Part shown: one piece after another, positions 34,850-46,269 of the stretch
How positions within the stretch are numbered: the stretch's first letter is position 1
Layout: the number at the start of each line of letters is the position of its first letter
Origin: Epiperipatus broadwayi
Lineage: Eukaryota > Onychophora > Udeonychophora > Euonychophora > Peripatidae
Assembly (NCBI GenBank): GCA_028023455.1
Contig: JAQFVV010012495.1
Coordinates: 3,231,516-3,295,515, forward strand
DNA: 64,000 bases
Reading direction: 5' to 3'
Position numbers and translations under genes: made by a program
The notes under the pieces: model-generated
What the model saw: only the letters and a program-made list of their open reading frames with translations
What the model was told of the DNA's origin: nothing
The model's database searches: none

Positions 34850-35400
34850 TTTGATAATAATTGAGTTATCCAAAAAAAATCATAGGCTAAACAAATTAAT
34901 TAAAGTAAATAAAATTTATAATTTAATTTCAAGCAATCTAATATTATCAAAACAGTTACATTTTTGAGATTTTTCAAAAGTTAATCTAAACGGGTGAGTG
35001 AAAATTTTTCAAATAAAAATCAATCGCGACTTTTACGGATTAAAATTAAAAGATTAAGCATTCTAACAGCAAAGTTGGAAGTTGATTTTCTTTTTCTTTT
35101 TAAACAATTGCTATATTTAACAGCCACGTTTTACTTAAAGGCCATCGTTAATTCTCAAAATGTAGTCCAAAAAGAAATCAGAAGATCACATGAGAGTCAG
35201 CGAAAGTTTTAAAAGACTGATTTGTCTTTTCTTCAATAAAAGATAATGACTAAAAACAGAATGAAAAGATTTTGTTTAAACTCTCTTGAGAATCAGTTGA
35301 AAAGTGCAATATATGTGTGTGTCTGTATTTGTTTGAGACTAAGAGGAAAAAGTTCTCTATTGTTGTTGCTTACTCAAAAACATGACATTTACTAGAATAG
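34850..35400. other. Sequence downstream of the candidate exon
   Basis: Contains AATAAA at 34908. An open frame at 34994-35212 (starting MSENFSNKNQSRLL) has no recognisable domain; it may be chance or part of an unknown element. Confidence 0.3.
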
Positions 35401-35407
35401 ATAATAT

Positions 35408-35655
35408 AATATTAGGGTATGAGCACAGACTTTCACATGACCCACCACTCTCCATTCCATCTAATAACACTGATACACTTAAACATACATATGTTGAAAA
35501 GATAAATAATCACCAATATACGTATTTCATGCTAAACCAGCAATCATCAGTTGGTCCAGATTATCAGCTCTACACATATATATACCTCCACACTTCCCCA
35601 CTCTTTTCAAATTCATATAAATAAAGATATAATAAAAGACAAATGACCCTTTACT
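35408..35655 (-). repeat. Hammerhead repeat with a 137-nt tandem unit
   Basis: On the minus strand, GGGTCATTTGTC (C at complement of 35638) is followed by 'ttttattatatctttattta', then a full hammerhead: CTGATGA (complement of 35544-35550), stem II TGCT/AGCA, GAAATACGTATATTGGTG and TTATC with cleavage C at the complement of 35501. The two cleavage-type C positions are 137 nt apart. The sequence between them is the one that follows the ribozyme in the copies at 2845 and 51040, so it is a short tandem unit. The remainder (35408-35500) is the long-form downstream part. Confidence 0.65.
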
Positions 35656-35681
35656 AGATTAACTCTTTAACTTCACATATC

Positions 35682-36149
35682 AATTTCTCTAAGTTGCCTA
35701 CAGCGCCATCTCCAAACCAATGCACATATTATGTAACAACATTATTGAGGTATTCCGCAGAAAAAATTCAAGGTGCTAGCATGTTTGGGTAACAAATTAT
35801 AACGTGAAATTTGATAGTGTGGTTCTATTTCGACCAACGCTGGAAAAAAGCATGCTAACATTAAATTTTATTTCAAATTGTGAAAACTGCCACTGAGACT
35901 TTTAAAATGATTTGAACTTTACATGGCAGAGAAACCATGAGACATAAGAATATTTTAAAGTGTTTGCAAGATTTTGTGTTAGCAGAAGAAACTGAAGAGA
36001 ATCTATGAAGGATTGAAACAGACTTTCATATTTCATATCATAACCTGCAATCCAGACCTACTAATGTCTTAAATTGTTATGACCAATAGCTAAACTATGT
36101 TGTTACATAACACATGCATTGATTTAAAGGTGGCACTGTAGAGAATTTA
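35682..36149. mobile_element. MITE with about 60-bp terminal inverted repeats
   Basis: The left end carries 'aatttctctaagttgcctac', 'agcgccatct' and 'atgcacatattatgtaacaa'. The complement of the right end carries 'aaattctctacagtgccac' and 'atgcatgtgttatgtaacaa'. The ends match with a few changes and one short gap. The interior is non-coding. No clear target duplication, so superfamily is not assigned. Confidence 0.6.
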
Positions 36150-36410
36150 GAGGGGAAACCAACCACCTTTTCATTAGAACTTACTAGTATAATAAATAGA
36201 CTACTGAATCGTGGTCTTAAATTATTATGTCTACACTAATACTTTATTTTTAACCTATCACTTCTTAAGAAAGATTTTTTAAGTATGGATCATGTTTTAT
36301 AGTTTAATGTACAATAAAAATGTCCATAGTATTGATCAAAGTTAAAATACTCTATGCAAAAAGATTTTTCAATAATTTCCAAAAACATATTTATGTAGTA
36401 TTTTTTACAG
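36150..36410. other. Anonymous A+T-rich sequence
   Basis: Nothing recognised. Confidence 0.4.
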
Positions 36411-36411
36411 A

Positions 36412-38495
36412 GGCAAAATTTTCCATATAGTAGCACCACTCAGTGGCAAATCAGAGTAAACAATGAATACAGTAAGGTTTGTGCCTAAATCTCTATCTAG
36501 TGCCTACTCATCCATTATCTCCAGACTAGTTTCTAGCTTGCAGCTTTCATCAGTGAGGAGCCATGGATATGAGAGCACTGTACCTAGATCTTAGGATCTA
36601 ATGCAACCTTTCAGCAGCTACCTTTTATCTTATTAGCTAACTATAAAGGTTCTGAGTTCAAAATGAAAACACAATAATGTTTTCAATTTAAGCTCATTAG
36701 CTTGTATAGTCATATAGATCTGAACTCAGTTCAATATCCATACTTTTTGGTGTTTTTGGTTCTTTAATAACCACAGTCACCATATTCCTATTAAGCAGGA
36801 TTGGTATTAAATCACTATACATCACATGATTACCATTCTTTATGCTTACACAATCTGTTTACACAGAGGCAAAATTCTCCATACAATGCAAACCAGAGTA
36901 ATCACTGGATGCAGGAAGATATGTGGACAAAATCCCTATCTAATTACTCATCCAATATCCACAGATTAGTTTGTGGCTTTCATCAGTGAAGAGCCTTGGA
37001 TCTGAGAGTACTGCACCTAGAACACAAGCTAGAAATTAGTCTGGGATATTGGATGAGTAGGCATTAGATAGGGATTTTATGCACAAATTCTTTCTGCATT
37101 CATTGATTACTCTGGTTTGCACTAAATGGCATTACTGTATGAAAAGTTTTGCCTCTGTGAAAACAGCTTGTACAAACATAAAGACTGGTGATCATGTGAT
37201 GTTTAGTAGTTTTTAGCTAAAAATAATAAAATAAATTGTTTTTAATGATCAAAAACATACTTTTTAAACTATGTGTAGCATAATTCAATACAAGACACCT
37301 GATAAAATTTAATATAGGATTGTCAGATTTTATAAATCATAAATTAAGACATCAGAATCATAAACAATTTATAAAAATAGTACATTTTTAAAGTATCTAT
37401 TTCAACTCCTTAATGCAGTGTTATTTCCTACATTTTATTCGAAAGATTTAATAAACATTATAATAATAAATACGTTAATTATAAATAGTTTTTACTTTTT
37501 AGTTTAGTTGGATAATTTTTTAATGCATTAAAAACTTTTTATAATACTTTACTGAAATACTAAAAATTGTATTTTTTTTTTAAAAAAAATCTTAACATTA
37601 AGTATAATAAAATAATAAGACAATTCTGGAATAAATGTACAAAATAGAATATACTTTTTTTAAAAAAAAAGGAGTACAAATGCACTCTGAAGTGCATGAA
37701 TTTGAGACTTCTTTTTCCTCCCAAATATATATAAGCCAACCATAATCGCTGTATTAAAATATACACATTATTACAGTTCTCATTGGGTTTACATTGATGA
37801 AAAGGTTAATTTTTTTAGAAATCAGTTAAAATCTAAATGTTATGTAAGTACACATAATCATGTACATTCTTCAATTATATATGACATGTGATATGATGAT
37901 CATTTATATGTTTCTCACTGATGAATCCACACACTAGAAACCAGTCTCGAGATATTGGACAAGTAGACACTAGATAGGAATTTTATGCAAAAACCTTTTC
38001 GCATTCATTGATTACTCTGGTTCGTACTGGTTGGCACTATTGTATGAAGAGTTTTGACTCTGTTTTAACAGTTTATGTAATCATAGGAAATGGTGGCATG
38101 TGACATTTAGTGGTTTAATACCAATCATGACTTGATTATTAAAGAACCAAAGATATCAAAACATATAGATGCTGAACTGGGTTTAGATCTATGTGACTAC
38201 ACAAGTGAATGATCTTGAATTGAAAACATTATTGTGATTTTCCCTTAGGCTCTTAGCTTTATAGTTAACCAAATATGTAAAAGATTGCTGCTAAAGGATT
38301 GCATTAAATGCTAAGATCTAGTTGCAGTACTCTTAAACCCTAGGCTCCTCATTGATGAAGTCACAAGCTAGAAACTGGTCTGGGGATATTGGATGAGAAG
38401 GCACTAGATAAGGATTTTACACACAAACCTTCTTTTATCCATTGACCACTTTGACTTGCACTGGATGGCACTAATGTATAGAGAGTTTTGCCTCT
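36412..38495. mobile_element. Compound foldback of family B elements
   Basis: The left arm (36412 to about 36828) and right arm (about 38090-38495) are diverged reverse complements, sharing 'tagtgcctactcatcc', 'gcttgcagctttcatcagtg', 'gaggagcc', and the inner end 'ttggtattaaatcactatac' against 'agtggtttaataccaatc'. Between them lies a smaller foldback (about 36805-37212) with its own CACATGAT-type ends and a further half copy at 37910-38090, so members have inserted into each other. Copies here are older than the one at 32474. Open frames such as 36801-36989 are repeat artefacts. Confidence 0.7.
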
Positions 38496-38499
38496 GTTT

Positions 38500-39020
38500 T
38501 ACATAACATTTAAAAATAATTTTATTTAAAAATTTATTTACATTAATTTAAAGGAAAGATAAAATGTAATGACAATTTCTGCCAAACTATTTCTTTTAAA
38601 TATCAAAGCAGAAAGGAAAATTCTGTAGTTATTTTTTTTTTCTATAATTCATTTTCATAAAAGCATTAAACTAATTTTTAAGCTGTATAAAATTTTCATC
38701 TACCTGTAACAAAGAAATTATAATTGTATATTAAAAGTTTGTTTCCAATAATAAATAAAACATAAAATATGATAGTAAACTTTTATTGCCAAACTGTTAT
38801 TTTTTTAAACAGAAAAAAAACTGACAAGGGAAAAACATATGGTCAATTTTTTATCTATCATATATTTCTATATAAAAATTAAACTAACTTTTGAAGTCTA
38901 CAAAATTTTCAATTGCTTCTATTGTTCAGAAAGAAAAATAAAGCATGATTTTACATAAAAAATGTATTTTCAACAAAAAGTAAAGATAAAATATGATAGC
39001 AAGCATCTTGTCAAATTGTT
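38500..39020. other. Anonymous A+T-rich sequence
   Basis: Nothing recognised between the foldback cluster and the mariner relic. Confidence 0.4.
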
Positions 39021-39026
39021 AAAGTA

Positions 39027-39933
39027 TGAGGGAGGAACCCAAAATAACTGACATTTTTTAATAAAACATTGTTATTTATTTTTAAGTGATATAAATTTAA
39101 TCATCTTCAAAGTACTGTCAATTTAATACAATACACTAATCTAAATCTCTTTTTCACTTTTTAAACTAGTTCGGAAACATTTACAAAGTGAAGCCTTTTA
39201 ATGTTTATGTCTGGGTTTTTTTTTCACCACTTCTAAGTCAAGAAAAAAAAAATTAAGAGTTTCATTTGAAAGAATAAAAAGAAGTAACATGCTTAGAGTT
39301 CAAGTGAATATGACTAATAGATAAGCTGAGTCATGTTGAATCTAATTAAAAAATTATTTCATACTCAAGACTGCTCACAGAAGAATTGTTGTATTGAATC
39401 ATGCGCTCTTCACTTTGCCACAAAATGGGATGTTTACATTTTACCATATCCCACAAATGTTTCATAACTTGTAGATAAAACGTCTGACCATTAAGAACTA
39501 ATTTTGAGAGAAAAATGCCATTTGCATCAATAAAAAAAATAGCACTATTTTGATGGAGGACTTTTCTCACCATGCATTTTTGGAAGAGGGCGAATTTGAC
39601 AATTTCATTAAATCATTTGTAAACCTGTGTTTTCTCCTGAACAGCTTTCTTGTAATCTGTTTCAAACACTACAACTGTTGTCTCTGCTATTTTCTCTAAA
39701 AGAAAACAGAATTTCACATTATTCCAACTTTTCAGCCATTACAAAAAATCGACAAACATGCAAAATGAACTTTACAATAAAATGTGCTACATGGACCCAC
39801 AATTTCACATGGTAGCATGATTTGGCAAATTAATGCAAAAGAGTACCCACAAGAGATATGAAACAGAAGAAGCATGTACAACATCAGACACACTTACCAG
39901 GGAACATTCCAGTTATTTTTTTATTCCCACTCA
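39027..39933 (-). mobile_element. mariner-type transposon relic
   Basis: TA dinucleotides at 39025-39026 and 39934-39935 bound inverted ends TGAGGGAGGAACCCAAAATA and (complement of the right end) TGAGTGGGAATAAAAAAATA, followed in both by ACTG. The element is 907 bp, shorter than the roughly 1.3 kb of an autonomous mariner, because of internal deletions and decay. It lies on the minus strand. Confidence 0.8.
39346..39830 (-). pseudogene. mariner transposase pseudogene
   Basis: Minus-strand frame with the catalytic-domain signature of SETMAR-type mariner transposases: AIFFIDANGIFLSKLV, NGQTFYLQVMKHLWDMVK and HPILWQSEERMIQYNNSSVSS. These align with the family's 'FFD..G.V..E..P.GQT.....Y..VL..L......RPELW......HDNAP.H' block. 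The second catalytic Asp in HDNAPAH has become NNS. Upstream, EKTQVYK followed by FNE resembles the helix-turn-helix segment 'RTQVYEWFKRF'. Stops and deletions remove most of the N-terminal half. Not functional. Confidence 0.75.
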
Positions 39934-39939
39934 TATTAC

Positions 39940-40770
39940 ATCAGATAAAATTTAAAAAGCAGCAGGTGGGGGAAGTTTAATAACCACAACAAAATTTTTA
40001 TAAGGAATTTAAACTTATTCTTAAACTGTATGAAAGTCTCAATTTTTTATATAATAACTTTTAAAAGCAAAAAAGTAAAGAAAATGTATAATTCTCTGTG
40101 TTAATTAAAAAAAACAACAACATAGTGACAGTTTTCATCGACATGCAAAATTACATACCTTTAATTTGATGTAGACATACGCTCTCAGAATATATTTCCT
40201 TTTTATAAAAATGTTGAATTGTTAAGAAGCCATGATAGTTTAATTGCTCAATAAAATGATAAAGCAAAATGTGCCATTTTTTATGCCAAACATTTGTCTT
40301 CAAAATGTAAATAGATATTAGCCTCAGCAGTTTTTGAAAAATATAATGACTGTAACGAATTTAAACATATTTTTTACTTAATTACTATTTTAAAACTATC
40401 TATATTTAATAATAAATTATTTTTTATATATTTCACTTTTTATCATTATTTTATAATATATAAAAATGACACAAGTTTTATTACAATATAGTATTAGAAT
40501 TTCAGTCATTTTTCAATGCAAAACTTTTTTGGAATCAAATAAATATAAATAAAGAATTTAAATTAATTTTTTTAATAAATTAATTTTTTTTAAAAATATT
40601 TAGTTGGACTTAAGTTATTTCTAATATATAACATAAGTTTAATTTTTAAATATTTTTTATTTTATCATATCTTGCCAAAAATTTTATGAATTAAGAATCG
40701 ACTTTGAACCCAGATTATATTAGTTTTAATTTTATTCCATAAAACTTTAATAATTTCTTCATAATATATA
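39940..40770. other. Anonymous A+T-rich sequence
   Basis: Nothing recognised. Confidence 0.4.
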
Positions 40771-40830
40771 TGTCATACCATTTACAACTTTCTTAAACAC
40801 TTTATCAATACACTTTATTTATATCAAAAC

Positions 40831-40868
40831 TAACAGTTTTGACTGTCCTGCAGTCATCATCAGAGCTA
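40831..40868 (-). ncRNA. Hammerhead-like hairpin, Penelope terminal type (left arm)
   Basis: On the minus strand: GCTCTGATGATGACTG, loop, CAGTCAAAACTGTTA. Stem II is GACTG/CAGTC, five pairs. The expected GAAA has become AAAA, consistent with loss at a CpG (TCGA to TCAA). It pairs across the palindrome with 43886-43922. Confidence 0.5.
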
Positions 40869-41234
40869 CAATATTCAAATATATAATTATATAATTAATA
40901 CACTTATACACATAGTCATATACATAATTAAATATACAAAATAAACAAAATATACATTTTAACCTGACCATTATAAATAATCATTTCCCGTTTTATTACT
41001 TTATTCTTAAATAATTCTATCAATATTCATTTTATATCACTTTATTTTATTTATAAAAAAAATAATTATTTATTATAATTATAAATTTTAACATTTATTC
41101 TACTATTTAGTACATATTATTGTCATTTTACTTATATTATAAATCAACTAACCTTTTCTTATTTTTATTAAATATTTTATGTACTAGTCGATTAGCTACT
41201 GCATGACACTTGATGACATTGTTTCTAGACAAAA

Positions 41235-41700
41235 AACCGATTCAATATAAATTTTCTGGGCATGCGATTCAATATAACATTTTTTAGTGTAATTTTATTT
41301 TTTATAAGTAAAAGTAAAAATTTTTTCAAAATCTCTCTCTATTCAATATAACATTTTCTAACATAATTTTACTTTTATTAAGTAAAACTAACCTTTTTGT
41401 TTAAAATCTGGCATGATTCAATATGACATTTTCTAGCGTAATTTTACCTTTTTTAAGTAAAATTAACCTTTTTAAAAAAATATATCTCTATTCAATATAA
41501 CACTTTCTAGTGTAATTTTACTTTTTTTAAGTAAAAGTAACCTTCTTTTAATTCAAAGTAACCTTTTTTAAAAAATCAGTTTTTAATTTTACTTCTTTTA
41601 ACTAAAGGTAACCTTTTTTGTAAAATCTGTTTTTAATTTTATTTACTTTAACTAAAAATAACCTTTTTTTTAAAAGGGTTTTTTATTTTTTTTAACTACA
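41235..41700. repeat. Degenerate tandem repeat in the palindrome spacer
   Basis: Repeated blocks 'attcaatataacattttcta', 'gtgtaattttacttttttaa' and 'gtaaaagtaaccttttt' occur about five times, with unit lengths shortening from roughly 110 to 60 bp toward the right. No function visible. Confidence 0.7.
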
Positions 41701-42936
41701 TCTTGACTGCGATCGTCTTTGGATTAACTACAAACAAACTTTGCCAAAACATTTGCCTCTGAAAAATTAAAAGAAATAACACAAAAATATTTCAACTCAT
41801 TTAATGATGCCTTTTGCCATTTATTTATTTAGTAAATAAACAAAACCTCCTCCACTGGCCATTTTATAATTCTCAAATATAAAACCTTACAAATGATGTG
41901 ACTTCAGACAGCTTCTCAAATTTTGATAGCTGACAATGTCGCTTGTGATTGTTTCTTGCAATGTTGAAGTTTAAAATAACTAATACCACATATGTTGAAA
42001 TGAGTCAAAAAATTAAAAAATAAACATTTGCAGAGCTACTTCCAATTAAAATCTACAATCCCAAAATAAAACAAATATCATGTGTTAATTGTGAGACTTT
42101 GGTAGAAACTGCTAAGCATGTTCTAGGTGTCGAAGAGTGATTTTACCAAAGACATTGATTGCAAAAAACAACTCACATTTACAGTATATATGTTTATGGT
42201 ATAATATTACTAGAGAGCATATATATGTAGGCCTGCTAAACAGTAGGTTAGTAAACAACATTTTTCTGTGCTTTTATATAGGTACAACCCCATCAAGTGG
42301 CATGCAGCAGCTAATTGACTAGTATCTTATATTTTATAATTATCAATTAACTTATCCCACATTACCAATTACTTTTTTACATTACAAAAATTACCTACCT
42401 CTTTATAATTCTATTTCTAAAATCCCAACTGACAAAATTTTCAAAATGTGCACACTTGTTTAACACCTTCCTCTATTGTCCTTTTCTTCAACTTCATGCT
42501 TTTAACCTTCAAATTCAAACCATTACCACTAATAATTGCTTATAAAATTATTGTCTTTACTCCAAAATCCCTATTAAAATTTGGTTTTATATTCTTAATC
42601 AATATTGCAATTATTATTAATAATAGTTTGAATTTGAAAAAGGTTAAAAGAATAAAGTTGAAGAAAATGATAATAGAGGAAGATGTTAGACAAGTGTACA
42701 AATTTAAAAAAAATTTCTGTTGGGTTTTTAAAAATAGGATTGTAAAGAGGTAGGTAATTTTTGTAATGTAAAAAAGTAATTTGTAATGTGAGAAAAGTTA
42801 ATTGATAATTATAAAATATTTAATAAAAATAACAAAAGATTAGAAGTTGATTTATAATATAAGTAAAATGATAATATGTATTAAATAGTAGAATAAATGT
42901 TAAAGTTTATAATTATAATAAATAATATTTTTTTAA

Positions 42937-43703
42937 CCCTTTGAATGCATGACTCATCTAAAAACGAGAAGATTTGACATCAATCTAAATCGGCTACTTT
43001 TTATCCCACGTATACATATTATACGTCATTCGAAAGAAAATCAAAAGTTCTGTAAGATGGTGCCCTCTTCAGAATTATTTTACAAGTAAAAAATCAATAA
43101 AAATGACCATATATGTCAAACAAAACCAAAGCACCACCTCCTCACCAACTTTTCTTGAATCTTATTGGCTATCCCACTTCTGTCAGAAAGGGAAATGGCT
43201 GCCAAAAAGTAAAAAGTTACGTCCGTTTTGATTTTTATTACGAAAATGATAAACGAATGTTTACAACATTTTAAACAATATTTGAATTGAATTACAAATT
43301 ATTATTGATAAAATAATACTAAAAATCAAATTATTTTAGAAAAATAGTTAAGATATTACCAAGAATTATTTATTTATTGCTACATATTGATCGTAACGTT
43401 AAAGTGAAAAAAAAAAGATTGCTGACGCAATCTTTTTTGGTTGGTTGAATAGCGGTTACTTTTATTTCACCATAATTGAATATTTTTTTAATTATAAATC
43501 AAATTTTATTTTTGAAAAGATTTTCGTTTGCTTTTGTAATCTGACAATTCAGTAATATACTTTTTACAAATGAAACTAACGTATTTATATTATTAAAAGT
43601 GATCTATTTTAACAATAGATTTTGTTAAAGTTGTGAGTTGGCCAATTACAAGTTTTGATTTTTAACTCATTCAGCCAATTATATAATCATCGTTGAAAGG
43701 GTT
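42937..43703. mobile_element. piggyBac-type non-autonomous element
   Basis: Inserted into the right arm of the palindrome; the left arm gives the pre-insertion sequence. The ends read TTAA-CCCTTTGAATGC on the left and, on the complement of the right, TTAAAACCCTTTCAACG. TTAA targets lie at 42933-42936 and 43704-43707, with two extra T on the right, probably homopolymer slippage. TTAA duplication and CCC-type ends are the piggyBac hallmark. The interior has no transposase but includes a perfect hairpin GATTGC-TGAC-GCAATC near 43418-43433. Confidence 0.75.
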
Positions 43704-43885
43704 TTAAAAAAGGTGATATAAAATAAATATTGATAGAATTATTTAAGAGTAAAGTAATAAAATAAGCAATGATTATTTATAATGGTCAGGTTAAAATGTA
43801 TATTTTGTTTATTTTGTGTATTTAATTATGTATATGAATATGGGTATAAATGTATTAATTATATAATTATATATTTGAATATTGC

Positions 43886-43922
43886 AGTTCTGCTGATGAC
43901 TGTAGGACAGTTGAAACTGTTA
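43886..43922 (+). ncRNA. Hammerhead-like hairpin, Penelope terminal type (right arm)
   Basis: CTGATGACTGTAGGACAGTT then GAAACTGTTAG. It retains the GAAA box lost in the left-arm copy, but has lost three bases around CTGATGA relative to it, leaving an irregular stem II. Comparison with 12141, 40831 and 63296 suggests an ancestral form with GACTG/CAGTC stem and GTCGAAAC. Confidence 0.5.
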
Positions 43923-43989
43923 GTTTTGATATAAATAAAGAATATTGATAAAGTGTTTAAGAAAGTTGTAAATGGTATGATATGTTAAA

Positions 43990-45040
43990 GTAGAAATCAA
44001 TACATAGGAAAATGAAGAAGAGGAAGAAAATATATATGTCACTGGTAAGAAAACAATACTTTAATAAAATTAACTGTTAATAAAGAGATCTGCATAATGT
44101 ATTTTTAAATATATCTAAAATAGTGGAAAAATTTAGATTTTTTCAAAACCCATTTTAATGATGTCCAAATTTTGACAAAACTAAATATAAAATATGCCAT
44201 CCTTAAAATTATAAATATGATGAAAAATTACTTCCATTTGATTTACAAATATAACAACAAATCTGCATATTATTGTAATTTTATATATTACTAATCCCAC
44301 AATTACTATTAGAAGCTAATTAATTTAGACTAAAGTAGTAGTGCCAAATTCTGCCTATCAATTACATGCAACCCACAATACAGTTTCTATCAACCATAAT
44401 GCCTTAAATAAAGATACTAAAAAGGGTTGTTGTTTTTTTTATAATAAAACAAAAATATAGATTTCAACATTTCAAGTGTTGATTCTTAAATAATATTCAA
44501 AGTTATAATGTGGATGAAATAAAAAGAAACACTAATGGCTTTATTGCTCCGGAATTCCCAAAAAGTTTGAGCACCAGAATTGTGAGTGCCAGAAACATTC
44601 CTAGGATTCCCTGATACCAAGTTGGAGACTCTATCTACTGCTCCAAACAACACAGGGTGTGGATGCAATGATTTCTATAAAATAATTGCATTAATAAAAA
44701 TTTATGTTGCAATTTTATTGCTGCATCTGATCATTTATCAATCATAAACTATATTTATATTTTCATTAATTTGTAGAATGATTTAGATAGCATGCTGAAA
44801 AAAAATTCATTGACTAAAATAATGTGTGGCATATGTCCTCATGTGAATCATTATGACCAAGTTTATAATTGCTTGGTACTGTCAATCAATAATTTTTGAA
44901 ACTTATGTCAGTGTGCTGAACATAATATAGTGATACAACAACTAGTAATCTACCTGTGAGGAAATTTCCTTTATTATTTTTTATTGATAATAGTATTACT
45001 TGCACATCTTTAGTTTTGTGCATTTTATTCAAAACTTTAA
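43990..45040. other. Anonymous sequence with one G+C-richer patch
   Basis: Mostly A+T-rich and unassigned. At 44530-44670 a locally G+C-richer segment with an open minus-strand frame (MHPHPVLFGAVDRVSN...) may be part of an unrecognised repeat; no domain recognised. Confidence 0.35.
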
Positions 45041-45175
45041 TCTCTGCATGGTTCAATACAAAGGCAGAATGTAAATTCTGGAGTATAAGATCTTTGGTTC
45101 GATTCCAGTTTCCGCACTTTTATCACTTGAACTTCTTATGAAGTCTCTTATAACCTCTCCAGAAATAAAGCGATT
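45041..45175 (+). mobile_element. Decayed tRNA-derived SINE with conserved tail
   Basis: Box B is intact (TTTGGTTCGATTCCAGTTTC at about 45090) and a weak box A region, 'gcatggttcaatac', precedes it. The tail 'cacttgaacttcttatgaag' plus 'ctccagaaataaag' is shared with 50655-50725 and, inverted, 53400-53465. The family is different from the two SINE families with the GACATATGG trailer. A tRNA fold cannot be completed. Confidence 0.5.
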
Positions 45176-45381
45176 TGATTATTTATTTTTTTATTTTTAA
45201 AATGAATTTAATTTTAATAATGTATATAAATTTGGAATTTAAGAATTAGTCCAGACACCAATATTTGCTTTAAAGAACTTAAAAGTTTAGAATCTCATAT
45301 TAAAATTTATAACAATGATTGTCATTAGATATTTTAAAACTATGATTTTGTTTTTATAATAGTAAAGATTATCTTTTAAAG

Positions 45382-45855
45382 CAGGGGTGGGCAATTGTTT
45401 TGGCTCAAGGGCCATTTTGTGGAAGCAGAGAGCCACATTGGGGGCCACACTATGGAGCAAAGATTAGCAGAGGGCCACACCTTTTTTCATGACACAATAA
45501 ACACACTGCTTTATTTCCTGGATTACCAAAGAAATATTTATTTGTCCATTCTTCATTAAGCACATGACATTCATCACACATTTTACATTTTTTTGAAAGG
45601 TCTATGGTTTCACTAAAGCTGGAAATTTATGTATTTACTGTTGCAAAGACAAAACTGAAATTAACCAGATCAACTGGAAAAGCACTGCACATCGTATCTA
45701 CACTGCACGTGTATTGACATGGCCATCCTAGTGGAAAATATGAGATGAATCTTCAATCGTGCACAGGAAGGAAATCTCAGTTCAAGACAGATTTTTCTGA
45801 CTGTCTTGGTGGGCCACATAAAAACTTTTCATGGACTGCTATTTGCCCACCCCTG
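45382..45855. mobile_element. hAT-type MITE with 8-bp target duplication
   Basis: Ends CAGGGGTGGGCAATTG and (complement) CAGGGGTGGGCAAATAG are 13-bp perfect inverted repeats. The 8-bp flanks TTTTAAAG (45374-45381) and TTCTAAAG (45856-45863) match at seven positions. The 8-bp duplication and CAGGGGTGGGCAA ends are diagnostic of hAT elements; 'gggccac' motifs near both ends are also usual in such elements. No open frame. Confidence 0.92.
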
Positions 45856-46269
45856 TTCTAAAGCATATGTAAAGAGAAGAAATCATTAAAGTGTCAATTT
45901 TTATTGTTATTTATCATGTGCACATTTTGTGAGTCTGAAAAATTTAAATGATTATTTCTTTCTTTAATATAATTTAATATAAGCTAAGGAAATGAATCTG
46001 TTGCTGAAAATAAACAGAAGAACTCTGTAAGAAATAATAAAAAAATTAATTTATTAAAACAACTATTCAATTTAAACAGTTTAAGCACCTAAACTTTTAA
46101 GTTCTTTAAAATGAACAATGATGTCAAACTAATCCCTAAGTATCATACATATTTTTTATAAAAATTGTTATTAATAACATATTGATTTAGCCAGAAAAAT
46201 TGGTTTCTAGACTATGTGAAAAAGAATTACTAATAAAAAAAGAAAATTTCAAGAAAACTACAAATTGAT

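Larger units (their letters stand above)
40772..43981. repeat. 3.2-kb nested palindrome
   Basis: Outer arms: 40772-41180 (409 bp) is the reverse complement of 42811-42936 joined to 43704-43981 (404 bp); the break in the right arm is an inserted piggyBac-type MITE. Inner arms: about 42331-42520 pair with 42627-42820, directly abutting the outer right arm. The spacer 41181-42330 includes a tandem-repeat tract. Both outer arms carry a Penelope-type hammerhead-like hairpin. No open frame of note; 42448-42753 spans the inner palindrome and is an artefact. Confidence 0.8.

Noticed and set aside
42448-42753. 101-codon open frame
   Set aside because: It crosses the inner palindrome of 42331-42820 symmetrically and has no domain; artefact of the inverted repeat.
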